Shown: in pieces, positions 40,751 to 51,748 of the stretch
Numbering within the stretch: position 1 is the stretch's first letter
Layout: each line of letters opens with the position of its first letter
Assembly (NCBI GenBank): GCA_032622095.1
Contig: CP136061.1
Location: 58,297,301-58,361,300 of the forward strand
Direction: 5' to 3'
Source: Siphonodentalium dalli
Lineage: Eukaryota; Mollusca; Scaphopoda; Gadilida; Siphonodentaliidae
DNA length: 64,000 bases
Notes under the pieces: model-generated
What the model saw: only the letters and a program-made list of their open reading frames with translations
Told to the model about the DNA's origin: nothing
Databases searched by the model: none
Translations under genes and position numbers: made by a program

Positions 40751-42358
40751 CAAGTGACTCTGGCGGCGCCACCGCAGAATTAGCTCACTCCTCGAAACTG
40801 CATGGTATAGATAGTACGTTGGATTCCCACGAATCGTACTGTTGGCATGGAACGCATGGTAATTGGAAATTTCGTCATTTTCGATGACAAAGATTCAAAC
40901 ACTTGGAATATAGTCTTTGCATGGTGTTCAACAGTTCAAGAAAACAACACGACCAAAGGAGATATATCAAATCGAAGTAATAATTCTGGTCACGCAAGAG
41001 GTTATATATATATCACATATCACAGACGAGCGACATGGCCATCGCTCCAGATTCAGAATCGAAACAACGGAATCAAATTATACCTCTATATATATATAAT
41101 TAACCTTATATATATAATTGAAATTTTAAATCATTCCACAAAACAAGTCAGCCTTTTATACCCTCATTGTAGAATTCGGAGAACCTCGCTGATGAGGTAG
41201 CAATACACGATTTCCAGAAATTTTGGCCAACCTGGGAGGGGGGTACTGTACTTCAAACCTATGTTGAGCCATTATCTTTGGCATTATCAAGCATGTTTTA
41301 ATTTCGACAGCAACTGTGGGTGTAATCAAATGTCTGTACTTTAGCTTCTGTGTAAACCTTGTCATTGAGTGATTCCCCTTTGTTTGCACACACAAAACAC
41401 TCAATTTTACCCATTTTTTGACTCAAATTGACCATTTTTCAACCCAAAAACAGACCATGACAGAGGGAATGTCAGCAAATAAGCTTCTTCCACATGATAG
41501 AGCTATTTTAGAGCTGAGTGATATTTGAAATAGAAAACAAGTTATCGTATCAATTTGAAAACAAATGTCTTGCAAGCGCAGATGACATAATTCAGGGGAG
41601 AGAAATCGGGCTATTTTCCTGTAACCAATAACACAGAGTTGGCATTCACTGAATACGAAAATCCTGTTGCGTATCAAAATCACTTTTTGTGTGTGGATTT
41701 TCCCAGTTTTGTAAAATAGTTAAACCTTCAAACCACTAATGACACATTTAACACAGACTACAGTGGCTGTTATGCCCCCATATACTTATTTTTCTATTTT
41801 TCAGACCCTCTACAACCCGATAAATCCTGTAGTGCTACCTGAGTATCATTGTTGTTGGGTACGCTAATAACGCACTTTAATATTGTTCTTGAGTAACAGA
41901 GTTCCGCCGCTAAATAAAATTCAAACAATTTATTTTCACTCCACGCGTTGATCAGACACTTTAGTGTATGCACTGTCAAGTGCGGTCTTGCATAAGTGCA
42001 TGTGTAACCGCACACATTACATGGTGTGCCTGTTATTCACTGCATGTAACAAATATTTTGTTCTAAGAGTTCGTCTGCGGAATCCAAATCAAGCCAGTGT
42101 TTCGATATAGCAGCCAAAGACATAGAATAGACCTTAGTTGCTGTGACGTGGTGATAAGCATGTGGGTTGGGTGTTTCGCCCCAACTTTGGTCAATATTTT
42201 CAACAGTTGTAAATGTCATGCCTGAATTAATAAAAATCCCTTGTGAATATCAGATCGAAAATATATAGGTTGAGATTGTTCAGACAGTTGAGTTTCTAAC
42301 CAATAACTGGTGGCCATATACAGTTTTATAGACCAAGAAGAGAAAAATGTATATAGAC
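40751..42358. other. Mostly gene-free; transposon-like coding relic near 41.3-41.45 kb
   Basis: On the minus strand at about 41300-41425 a frame reads KMGKIECFVCANKGESLNDK followed by VYTEAKVQ, with a C-x2-C pair, reminiscent of the N-terminal zinc segment of long transposon-associated invertebrate proteins. No stop for about 40 codons. Nothing else is recognised. Confidence 0.3.
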
Positions 42359-42811
42359 TTAAACGTACTCAGTCCGATTCGATGGCCCCCATATTATCAG
42401 ATTCCAACAACAACATTTTTTTTTTAAATCCCGCTTCGGTTAACAGAATCAATTAATTGCCCAAAAAATAATGCTAACCACATTCAACTGTAGTATAAAA
42501 TTGCCCAAAATCGTGTTTTTTTATCAACAGTATGTTCAACGAAATCTGACCGGATTGTCAAATATATAACACCCAAAACCACTTAATTCTAGAGGTATCC
42601 ATCTTCATTCACAATCTGGTCCGAAACCGTCGGCTTGAATATTTGCCAGGCCGCCAAAAATTACATATCTCAGGGGGGGGGGATCAAATATTGATTTCCG
42701 ATCACTCTGAGCTCTGATTGGTGGGTTCCTCGACTCGAATCAAATAATTTTTATCCCCGAAGTCAAAGAAATAGTAATTTGGGAGCGTTAATTCGGATTA
42801 TGCATCTTTAA
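42359..42811 (+). mobile_element. TTAA MITE family 1
   Basis: Begins TTAAACGTACTCAGTCCGAT and ends GGATTATGCATCTTTAA, with TTAA at both ends. Contains the family block GATCACTCTGAGCTCTGATTGG and a G-run at 42666. Confidence 0.85.
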
Positions 42812-43112
42812 ATGGCCAACAGTTGGAAATGTTCTAATCATAGGGGTGTTAGTTTTGAAGTAGCTAACCAGTTGGTAAGTTTCATGTGTCACGCAGTTGT
42901 AAAATTCTAGCTCAAGGAAATGAGGTCCAACTGGGTTATTCAGATTTAGGATATTACCTCATATTTGCGTAATAACTCTCAAAGGCCCATGGTTTGGAGC
43001 CTCATATTATACACAGTATATATGTTCGATATTTGCATATTTATGTCCGGTTCTGTGGATCAAAATAAAACCGTAAGTACATGCATTATTTCCAAAGTGA
43101 CTTTATATCCAC
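42812..43112. other. Gene-free spacer
   Basis: Contains a few CAGTTGGAAA-type words of the cluster seen at 11334. Otherwise nothing recognised. Confidence 0.45.
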
Positions 43113-43460
43113 CAGAAAGACATTATCCGCTTTTAGCGTTATATGGGCGAGATCGGTGGGAAATGTCAGCGTATATATAGTCATGTGTTGCTATCCCTCA
43201 CCTCAACGCCATGCACGTACAGAAACATGATCCATTCCCGTTTAAATAATAGAACATTTCAGTCAGAGTATAATTAGTATATCCGCCATGCAGAAAGATA
43301 TATTATCCGCTTTTAGCGTTATATGGGCGAGATCGGTGGGAAATATTCAGCGTATTATAGTCATGTTTTGCTATCCCTCCTCCCAAGGCCATGCACGTAA
43401 AGAATCATGATCCATTCCAGTTTAAATAATAGAACACTTCAGTCAGAGTAATTAGTTACC
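43113..43460. repeat. Tandem duplication, 178-bp period
   Basis: Copies 43113-43290 and 43291-43460 both start CAGAAAGA..ATTATCCGC and contain GTTATATGGGCGAGATCGG and AATAATAGAACA.TTCAGTC, with about 90% visible identity. Non-coding. Confidence 0.92.
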
Positions 43461-43499
43461 ATTTTACTCTATATTTTATCGCTCCTTTTTGTTTTAGCC

Positions 43500-44062
43500 T
43501 TAAAGGGATACTGTACTCAAATGTTGTTGTTGGTTTCTATAGTCTCTGAGTCCTAGAATAAGCGGGTAACCAGATTTCCATTATTTGAAAGTCTGTTGAG
43601 TACGAACTAATGTTACGGATGGCAGATTAGCCGGAATGCGAAAATACAAATGGTCGTTGTCGAGTAATTTTTGTACAGTTTTCAAGCAAATGTATTGCTT
43701 ACTAGTCCATATACTCATTTATATAGTTATTGTATAGTCACTAGTCAGTGAGTGGCTTGTTTTACGCCACGTATCAACATATTTTTGTACACGATGATGT
43801 GTGCCACGCGTTGTCCAAACCACCACCGTCAATTAATTTGATTTCGTCTTGCACACGGAAATTCGTAATTTAATATTTATGGCTTCAGCCATAAATTAAA
43901 TTTATATCAAATTATTAACTTTGATTTTATGATAACATATTAATCTGAACGTTTACATAATACATCTTCGACTCAAATTACTTATGTTTCTATATATTAT
44001 CGATATTAGATCATTGTTGTTACGGGGAATTTATTGAAAATTTGCGTATAGTACCCCTTTAA
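43500..44062. mobile_element. TTAA MITE family 2
   Basis: Begins TTAAAGGGATACTGTACTC and ends GTATAGTACCCCTTTAA, with TTAA at both ends. Shares termini and internal blocks (TTTATGGCT, TAATATGAATATTA-type) with 58156-58806. Non-coding. Confidence 0.88.
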
Positions 44063-44243
44063 CTTGGGTAAAAGGCGAATGAAACTTTCAAGTTGAGATA
44101 GCATATTTCATTGATCCAAATTGAGGTAGACTTTTATAACCACATGCATCGGTAGGGCCAAATAATTATACCGTGATTTAAAACTGACCTGCATCATGGA
44201 ATGCAAACTACATCCAAACTTTTGAGCAAATTCTTAATTGTAC
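44063..44243. other. Gene-free spacer before the SINE
   Basis: Nothing recognised. Confidence 0.4.
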
Positions 44244-44252
44244 ACTGCATGA

Positions 44253-44573
44253 TTGATTGATTGGTTGGGGTTTAATGTCGCTTTCAGCAACTAAGGCCAT
44301 AATACGACATTGCCAGTAACTGTTGTATAGCGGTGGAGGAAATCCACACATTTACGTCTAATCTAACAGTGATTTCAATGGCTGATAAACTCGTCGACCA
44401 TGTGCGGCAAACCACCGGCAATCGGCGAGTAACGGGCAACGCCAATAGATAACGATTTCTAGTTACAAATTCCATGATGGAAACATGTGGATTGGAATGC
44501 TCATCGCCAGTACTGGAGGGCGAGATGGCTTGGCGTTATACCCCTAACCGACTGAGCCGCCGAGGCCCCCAAA
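44253..44573 (-). mobile_element. tRNA-derived SINE with perfect target duplication
   Basis: On the minus strand it starts GGGGGCCTCGGCGGCTCAGT-CGG (pol III A box) with a B-box-like GCATTCCAATCC about 70 bases on. It ends GACATTAAACCCCAACC and an (AATC)n tail, typical of molluscan tRNA SINEs. ACTGCATGA flanks it exactly at 44244-44252 and 44574-44582. The short frame inside is not a gene. Confidence 0.88.
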
Positions 44574-44582
44574 ACTGCATGA

Positions 44583-46487
44583 AGTGTTATGCTGCTGCAT
44601 GACTCATGTCACATAAATGTGACGGTTAAGAGGGGGGTCTAGTGACCAGTTTTGAATGGGAATAAATCGGGTTGTTCGGAAGCCAATCAGGTCTATCACT
44701 GGATAGGGCAATTATTAATTATCGCTATAAATTTATTTTTGATAATGTTTTAATAGCTCTTGACCGGGACCAAATTTTATATAAACCCACCCCAAGCTTC
44801 AGGAACTTCAGGTAATTACAACTTTTTAAAATTGAATATGCAATTTAAAAAATAACTCTACGAGTCGGAATCTTCGTGAAATAAAAATACGCAACGCATT
44901 TTGTGGCAAACCTCTTTCAGAACCATTTGAAGAACCAAACTTTTTATAGTGTATAAATATATTTGAACTACTAAAACAGGTATCTGGGAAGTTCCCCTCC
45001 ACATAACAATATCATACTCCATCCAGTTTAATATTTCATGCATGACATTCCAACTTTCAAACAGTTTGTCCATGATTTGATGTGGGGTGAGACACTCACC
45101 CTCTCCCTATATTAGTCGGATCCCTGTGTGCAGCATATACGTACATTCATAACATAGTCGCGTTTCTGAACCCCGCAGCGTAGAATTTGTAGCAGCTGAG
45201 TTAAGGGTGATATCTTTGACTTTAAAATCATCCAATTCCACCCATTAGAACTGATAGCACAGTCATTAGAATGCCAATGATCTGGTCTACTCTCTGGCAT
45301 CCCCGCACGATCTTAACATTATTACAGGTTCATATAACAATTAAGTCGATACTCATCTGACAAGCTAACTTTTTGCGTTAGTTTAGTTCATGCGGACGCA
45401 ACAATGGGGGTCACTGAGTACTTTAAGGATATAAAGGGAATAGTATAATATATTGTCAATATCCACACCAGGGATGTGGTTGGTAAACAACTTAGAATAT
45501 AATTGTAACCGCACTTCTTAAATAGACCAGACAAAAATTTCCAAGTTTCATTTCCACACCGGCTTCGGGTCAAGCTTTCAACTGTTGGAAATTCACGATC
45601 TGACATAAAAAAGTTCCCAGGTTTTGAACTGGCGGAGTGTGAACTTTACGGGCGTATAGCCATATATATATCCCATATAGTTGACGAATTGGGACATGGG
45701 TGTTACTGTTTTTTTTTTTAGAACAGTACACTTTTCAGCTGTGGTGCGTGTTCGTGGTTGAAAACCTATCTTTTCGAACACGAAATAAAACCAGATATTT
45801 ATGTGTTTAAAAGAAATAACAATGCAAAATTAGTTTCATAGAAATGTTTGTTGTATTTGTTACCAGGACGAGATAGGGCATCTTAGAGAAGAACACTATA
45901 TAGAAATCGTTGGGTACAATATCGGAAACTAAACACAGTTATAAATGTTTCGTCTAACGGCTCTCCGTGGATGCTGGTGCTTTATTCGCAATCGACAGAA
46001 GGTAGACAGAGAATAATTGGTTTCAAACTCAAATTAAAATAATTCCATAGCAACCGAACTCAAAGGTTTATGGGCTTATAGATACCGTCTCAATTACGCA
46101 GATGATTGCAAAATATGAAAATAAATGCGAAACGGTGGATGTTATTTCTATTATAATTTGAATAGATACTCGATGGTCCAACTTCCTTCATTGTTATTAT
46201 TGCGGTGCGTGTGTACTGTTGGGTTTTCGTGGCGAGAATTGGACTCATTCCTATTAGTGCATCCGCACGCAAGTACGAAGTGTCAGGGGTCGTCTCAACC
46301 CCTAATGATATCGCAATCGATTTGACATCACTAAATTACTCCTCTTTCTTCTGCTTCTAGCGGGATAATAACATCAACTTTTAGTCGACGAAGGAACTCA
46401 AGCACTCAGTGCTATATTGATGTAAATTGCATAAACTCTTTATTTTATAATCTCGACTTTTAATAAATGATTACCATCAAGTTTTGA
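44583..46487. other. Gene-free stretch
   Basis: AT-rich; short frames on both strands lack splice signals or motifs. No repeat end is recognised. Confidence 0.45.
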
Positions 46488-46953
46488 TTAAAGATAATCC
46501 GAATTAACGCCCGCAAATTACTATTTATTTTGCTTCGGGGGTAATTTGTTTTTTATTCGAGTCGAGGAATCCACCCATCAAAGCTCAGAGTGATCAGATA
46601 TCGATTTTTGAAATCTATTATTTTTCACCCCAGGTACTTTTTAATGGCCTGGTAAAAAGTCGACGAGATGACGGTCTCTGACCAAATTGCGGATGAAGAT
46701 GGATAACTCTAAAATCAAGTGGCTTTTGTGTGTCGGATATTTGACAAACCGGCCAAATTTCGTTGAACAGTATGTTGATAAATAACAGGTTTTGGGAAAT
46801 TTCATTCTATAGTTGACTGTGGTTAGCATTAATTTTGGGCAATTAATTGATTCTGATAACAGAAGCGGCATTTCAAAAAATATTGTTGTTGTTGTTGTTT
46901 TTGTTGTTGTTGGAATCTGATTATATGGGGCCATCGAACTTTGGCATCTTTTA
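46488..46953 (-). mobile_element. TTAA MITE family 1, inverted copy
   Basis: Reverse of the copies at 42359 and 62624: starts TTAAAGATAATCCGAATTAACG, then the inverse of the GATCACTCTGAGCTTTG block, a GTT microsatellite (46885-46912) and GGGGCCATCGAA near the far end. That far end is diverged. Confidence 0.78.
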
Positions 46954-47144
46954 GGACTTTTTTGACTTTTATCGGTAATTCCACTGTAAGACTAATGTTT
47001 ACATAGCATTGGTTTTGACATGTGAAATATCATTAATGAAGAGTTATTTATAATGAAAATAAGAAGAACGTTAATCTATTTGTACATGTACTTGTAGATG
47101 ACAGTTGTATTGCAGTCGTTTGTGTTATTTCGCACAAGAAAACC
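46954..47144. other. Gene-free spacer
   Basis: Nothing recognised. Confidence 0.4.
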
Positions 47145-47600
47145 AATGTCAGAAATGGTAACGCACTCAAGATCATATATTATATACCCATGATTGTAAT
47201 AATATATATGTAATTAAAAATATATTGGTTTCGCGAATGACCAACTCAGAATTCCGTTTAAATAACAATAACAACCAGCACCTAATTAACGAACCGGCGG
47301 CCGACTCGGTCGTCTCCGACCACAACCCTCAGTGTGTTGCAGAACGAAAAAGGTCTATAAAAGTTGAAATATAAGACTTACAAATTATGTTTTTCATTTC
47401 TTTTATTTGTAATTGACTTAGCTTGTCACAAACCAAAAATCAACATTATTGACATAATAATGTAAAGGACAATAAACGAAATTGAAATTCCCAACTACAC
47501 CTTTTACCGGACTCGGCCTCCGGGTCGCAGTTCGACTTTTAAATCGTCCCAAAAATTCCCATTTCTATAAATAAAACCCCCAGCGCCCAGGCGAAACAAG
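47145..47600 (-). repeat. Interspersed repeat, inverted copy of 38680-38945
   Basis: Inverse of the same blocks (GGTAACGCACTCAAGATC, CCAACTACACCTTTTACCGG). It also holds a longer centre with a GC-rich CCGGCGGCCGACTCGG patch and an AATAAACG signal near 47471, which fits a retrotransposon 3' UTR. Confidence 0.6.
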
Positions 47601-47929
47601 AATCTCTACATTAGTATACACGCGGAGCGCGCAATGAAGTCACCAAGTCCCACTGCGTAGGCGTCGAGTCCATTTAAGTGGGTGGGTTAACGTTAGACTT
47701 CTTCAAATGTTCAGGGAAGCTATATGACATATATGACAAATATATTTTGCTTTGAAGTCAGTGCCTCTTACTGTGACAAGAGAGCTTGTTCCAATATAAC
47801 TGATATAATCAGAACGGACGATCGGTCCGCCGAGGAAAACAAATATCTGCGAAAATTATTCATTACCTGGGAAAATTCGCAAATTTGGTGTCACAACAAT
47901 ATATATATACCGCACCACTTTACCATGGT
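47601..47929. other. Gene-free spacer
   Basis: A GC-richer patch at 47610-47670 (CACGCGGAGCGCGCAATG). No exon supported. Confidence 0.4.
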
Positions 47930-48840
47930 CAAATCAACCACTATAGGCATTTCCCCGTGTACTGTAGCTATACCATCCACTATTATAGCACTCATCTCCA
48001 ACAATAGCCACCTTACATAATATAGCCTCATCTACCACTTAGCCACATCTCCCACTATAGCAACATCACACATTATATGTATAGCCACATCTTCCAATAT
48101 AACATCACCAGCCACTATAGACACATATCCTACAATAGCCACATCTCACACTATAGCCACATCTCCAAATATAGCAACACCACACACTATATGTAGAGCT
48201 ACATCTTCCAATATATATAGCCTCACCAGCCACTATAGCCACACATCCTACTATAGCCACATATCACACTATAGCCACATCTCCCACTTTAGCCACCACA
48301 GCCACTATGGTCGCATCACCCACTCTATATAGATCAACATCTTAAACTATAGCCATATCACCAACTATGGCCACATCACTATATATAGCGTTATCTCACA
48401 CTATATCCACCCGCAGCTATAGAAACATATCCCACTAGAGCCACATCACCCACTCAAGTCACAACACGCAATATAGCCAGTATTAGCCACATCACACATA
48501 CAAGCCTTGAAGTAGTGTGTCTGTCATTTGCAGAATGAGGTCCACAGAGGGTAAATTTAGTGATGCTACCCCGCATATCGGGCTAGCATCACCAAATTCA
48601 CCCTATGTGAACCTCATTCTGCTTAGGTGTAAGCAGAATGAGGTCCCCAGAGGGTGAATTTGGTGATGCTAGCCCGCTATGCGGGGTAGCATCACTAAAT
48701 TCACCCTCTGGGGACCTCATTCTGCAAATGACAGATACGCTATTTCAAGGCTTGCACCCATAGACGCTTCATCCTCTATAGCCATTGTCCAATAGAGACA
48801 CACCACACACTACAGTCATGTCACACACACACACTAGTCA
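47930..48840. repeat. Degenerate CTATAGCCACATC satellite, interrupted by a foldback
   Basis: Words CACTATAGCCACATCTCC recur every 17-20 bases from about 47930 to 48500 and resume at 48770 after the foldback element, which therefore inserted into the array. Extra TATATG and TATATA expansions occur. Confidence 0.88.
48501..48754. mobile_element. 254-bp foldback element, about 127-bp arms
   Basis: Begins CAAGCCTTGAAGTAGTGTG and ends ..TATTTCAAGGCTTG. Arms are near-identical and share GAATGAGGTC, AGAGGGT.AATTT and GCGGGCTAGCATCACC-type segments. Each arm is itself almost self-complementary (GAATGAGGTCCCC..GGGGACCTCATTC), giving two stacked hairpins. Diverged relatives lie at 22892-23490. Confidence 0.92.
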
Positions 48841-50866
48841 CATCATGTTACAAATGATGGGCTTACACGATTACACCGTTTCAATTTCTAAATGCACTTG
48901 AACACAGATGATCTGGTCATCAAATATACCAACCAAGATCGTGATATATAAAATATTCCCTACCACCTCAACATGAAAGAAAAAATGGATGATAGGCTGA
49001 TAGCCCATGTACTGGTACGTATTTTATTAGTTTACTTTTGCAAGCATCTTGGTGGGTTACTTCAATAAAATGTCCACTTTGTGGGGACATGTACCATCTC
49101 GACATCTCGAAGCATTCAGTGGTGAAATATATGGTCTTTGGAATGCACCTTCTGAAGACAAAAAGTTCGACGAACTGATAATGGATCGACTGGTCTCGAG
49201 TAACTTGTCCCTTTGAGGCTAAAGATTCACTACCAGATTTGATAGCCCTAAATTTCTATTCTCGGAATAAATTTGGTAGAAAACAATATTTGTTTTGATT
49301 CGAGGAAGACAACTTTCAAAGCTGTGGTATTAGTTTCGATTTTTGATAACTATTAATTTTATCCGCCTTGAATATTTGTCAGCCTAGCAAACGTTTCACT
49401 GGATTCTATCTTAAAATATGTTGCGACATGCGCGGACGCCGTCACGGGAGTTCGAGAGATCACGCAAGGTCACCGTTCGTGGTAACTGTGGTGTTAGGAA
49501 ATGATTTTCGGAATGAAAGACGACGAAAACTATCGACAGAAACACACTTAACACTGTGTCTTGTGACATATATAGCTGGCGTGCATGCGGATACATGCAT
49601 ATAATTATTCCCGAATCAGTAATCGTGTTTCATTTGTGGAAATGGACAATTAAGTTATAACACCATGCCGATTACAAGAGAAGATAGATATTGGCTAACG
49701 TTTGTGGTGACACGTCGTGTTTCAGAAATCTCAGCCCATCACCATATGCATGTGGTATTGATTTTGAAAAACCACACTCGCTCGCCGATAAAACTGACAT
49801 AAACAAATGTGACTTTTTGGCAAATATGATATCGTACTATAATTTTGATCAATAAATCGGCTTTTGGCGCAATACCGTTGGTATTGTTGCAACTGCATGA
49901 TACGCGGGGACCCTCGAATCGGACAGTGGATCTTTAATTGTATGGTAACCGGAATAGTCAAGTGCATGCGTGTGTGTTTGCGTGTATCGGCTATTTTTGT
50001 GGTTGTAAAGTCGTTCTAAAATATCATAGAGCATATTAAAAAGGATCTGCACGCTGCCATAGGACCACGTTACTGAATTTACATATATTATGAACGGATG
50101 AATAGACAATTACGCCTGTACACATATATTTACATTCGACCAACCGCTATCAAGACCATCGCTCACAATGCCAAGCGACAAATCATGGTAACATAGTCTG
50201 CACGATATAAATCCGCCGCGAATGTGTTTAACATATACATGTACTATCTACAGCAATGACATAGAACCGAAACTTTCATCAGCTTCAAGATATACGAAAA
50301 TATCACGGAAATATTACGACAATATTTTTGTCAGTTTTGAATTCGCGCAGCTAGGTGCGTGAATTTAAACTGCGCGAATTCAAAACTACATGAGCGAAAA
50401 ATACAAGTAAGATACAGGGCGGAATGAGAGCTTTCAGGCGGCGAATGAACCGTATGATTCGCAGAAGACGTAGCCGCAACATTAGATTCATGCATGCACT
50501 ATCATTTTGCCGCGAAGTCGTCTGCGAATGAGGCTATTCTGAAGCCAGTAGTTCACCGATTTCGTCGTTTGCATTGACCATATGTTGACGTATAATTACA
50601 AAGATAAAAGAAGGAAATAAAAAAAAAACACCATACACTCATCAAATAAGGAAACACACTCAAACTAGAGGGATAATTCTAATCAAGAAATAATACAATC
50701 ATGCAATCCTATATAGCATATTAAGTATACATAATTTATGTTTTTAAATCTGTATGTTGTTCGCTATAGAAGCCTTGATTTGGACGTTGGACGACTTAAG
50801 CTGTTAATGTTGTTGTGGTTGTTATATCACATGCGCTGTCCATGTCCTCCAGGTGGTTCCATTCGA
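48841..50866. other. Gene-free stretch with one short hairpin
   Basis: A hairpin with 18-bp arms (AGTTTTGAATTCGCGCAG and its inverse) sits at 50333-50387. No exon or element end is otherwise recognised. Confidence 0.5.
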
Positions 50867-51345
50867 TTATTGTTTTAACAAAGAATTAGTTCTTATACAG
50901 AGCCGTATTTGACCGTATTGTTTCGTAAGAAAGTGAGTTGGTACACTTATGTGACTCAATAATGTTTGTGGCCTTAAATCCTGGGATTTTTTTAGCAGTG
51001 ATTTTTCGTTTGTCCTTGCTCCTTCTCTTAGTATATTCATTGGTGTTAACTCTTCTATCTCCACCATGGCTGTGACTGCACCTTTATCTCTGTCTTTGTA
51101 ATTATTGGTGATGAATCTTGCAGCTTTGTTCTGTACCCTTTCGATGTTGTCGATGTCATGCATTCTGCAAGTAGGGATCCGATATTTCTGCCCCGTATTC
51201 GAGTGTGGATCTTACCATGGAGTCGTAAGCCAGTTTCGTGTGCTTCTTATCGGCTTTGCTGATGTTTCGTTCAAGGAATCCTAAGGTGCTGTTGGCTCTT
51301 TTAACAATTTTGTTTATATGGGATGACCAGATTAGGTTGTTGTGA
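50867..51345 (-). pseudogene. LINE reverse transcriptase C-terminal fragment
   Basis: On the minus strand 51345-51166 reads LIWSSHINKIVKRANSTLGF, then SKADKKHTKLAYDSMVRSTL and EYGAEISDPY. After a one-base shift near 51165 it continues IERVQNKAARFITNNYKD (from about 51150) and an EELTPMNILREGARTNE region down to 50867. This is the thumb/connection part after the catalytic core in jockey/CR1-like LINEs. The YxDD core is absent. It abuts unrelated sequence at about 51345. Confidence 0.82.
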
Positions 51346-51748
51346 GTCCTAGATATGATAACAATAGATAACCGGCGAAATTCAACGTAACTCCCACATT
51401 TCGGAGAATACGCAGTTGCCGCGCGAAACTGCGTCGCACGCCGTCTGGAAAGACTTTAACATCGCGCCTACAAAGCGTATACACAACCTGAAAGCTGAAG
51501 TTCTCTAACAATAGGGCAAACTGTTCCAATTTGAGCAACAACCGAGCCGCTCTATTATAGGTGGCCACATGCATGGTCACTTTTAATACAATAGTATGAC
51601 GAGGCAGTCTGACTCCGATACACACCGCGACTATTATTTTGTGTAAAGTTACAACCCGGGATAATTCAGTTATCGGCGGTGATGAGAAACACGCTCCGAA
51701 CTTTCGAATCAGACAATATACAGAATCTCCGGAGATCATCAATAACAA
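51346..51748 (-). pseudogene. Probable Ty3/gypsy-type RNase H fragment, degenerate
   Basis: An open minus-strand frame contains segments resembling the RNase H region after a gypsy reverse transcriptase: TLHKIIVAVCIGVRLPRH (compare the ELLAVV..VR.FRHYL pattern), NRAARLLLKLEQF and FQVVYTLCRRDVKVFPDG (compare the F..VY..G...ADALSR pattern). Catalytic acids are not clearly preserved. The match is by pattern only and could be chance in a frame of 138 codons. Confidence 0.42.

Noticed and set aside
44284-44475. 63-codon minus-strand frame
   Set aside because: It lies wholly inside the tRNA-derived SINE.
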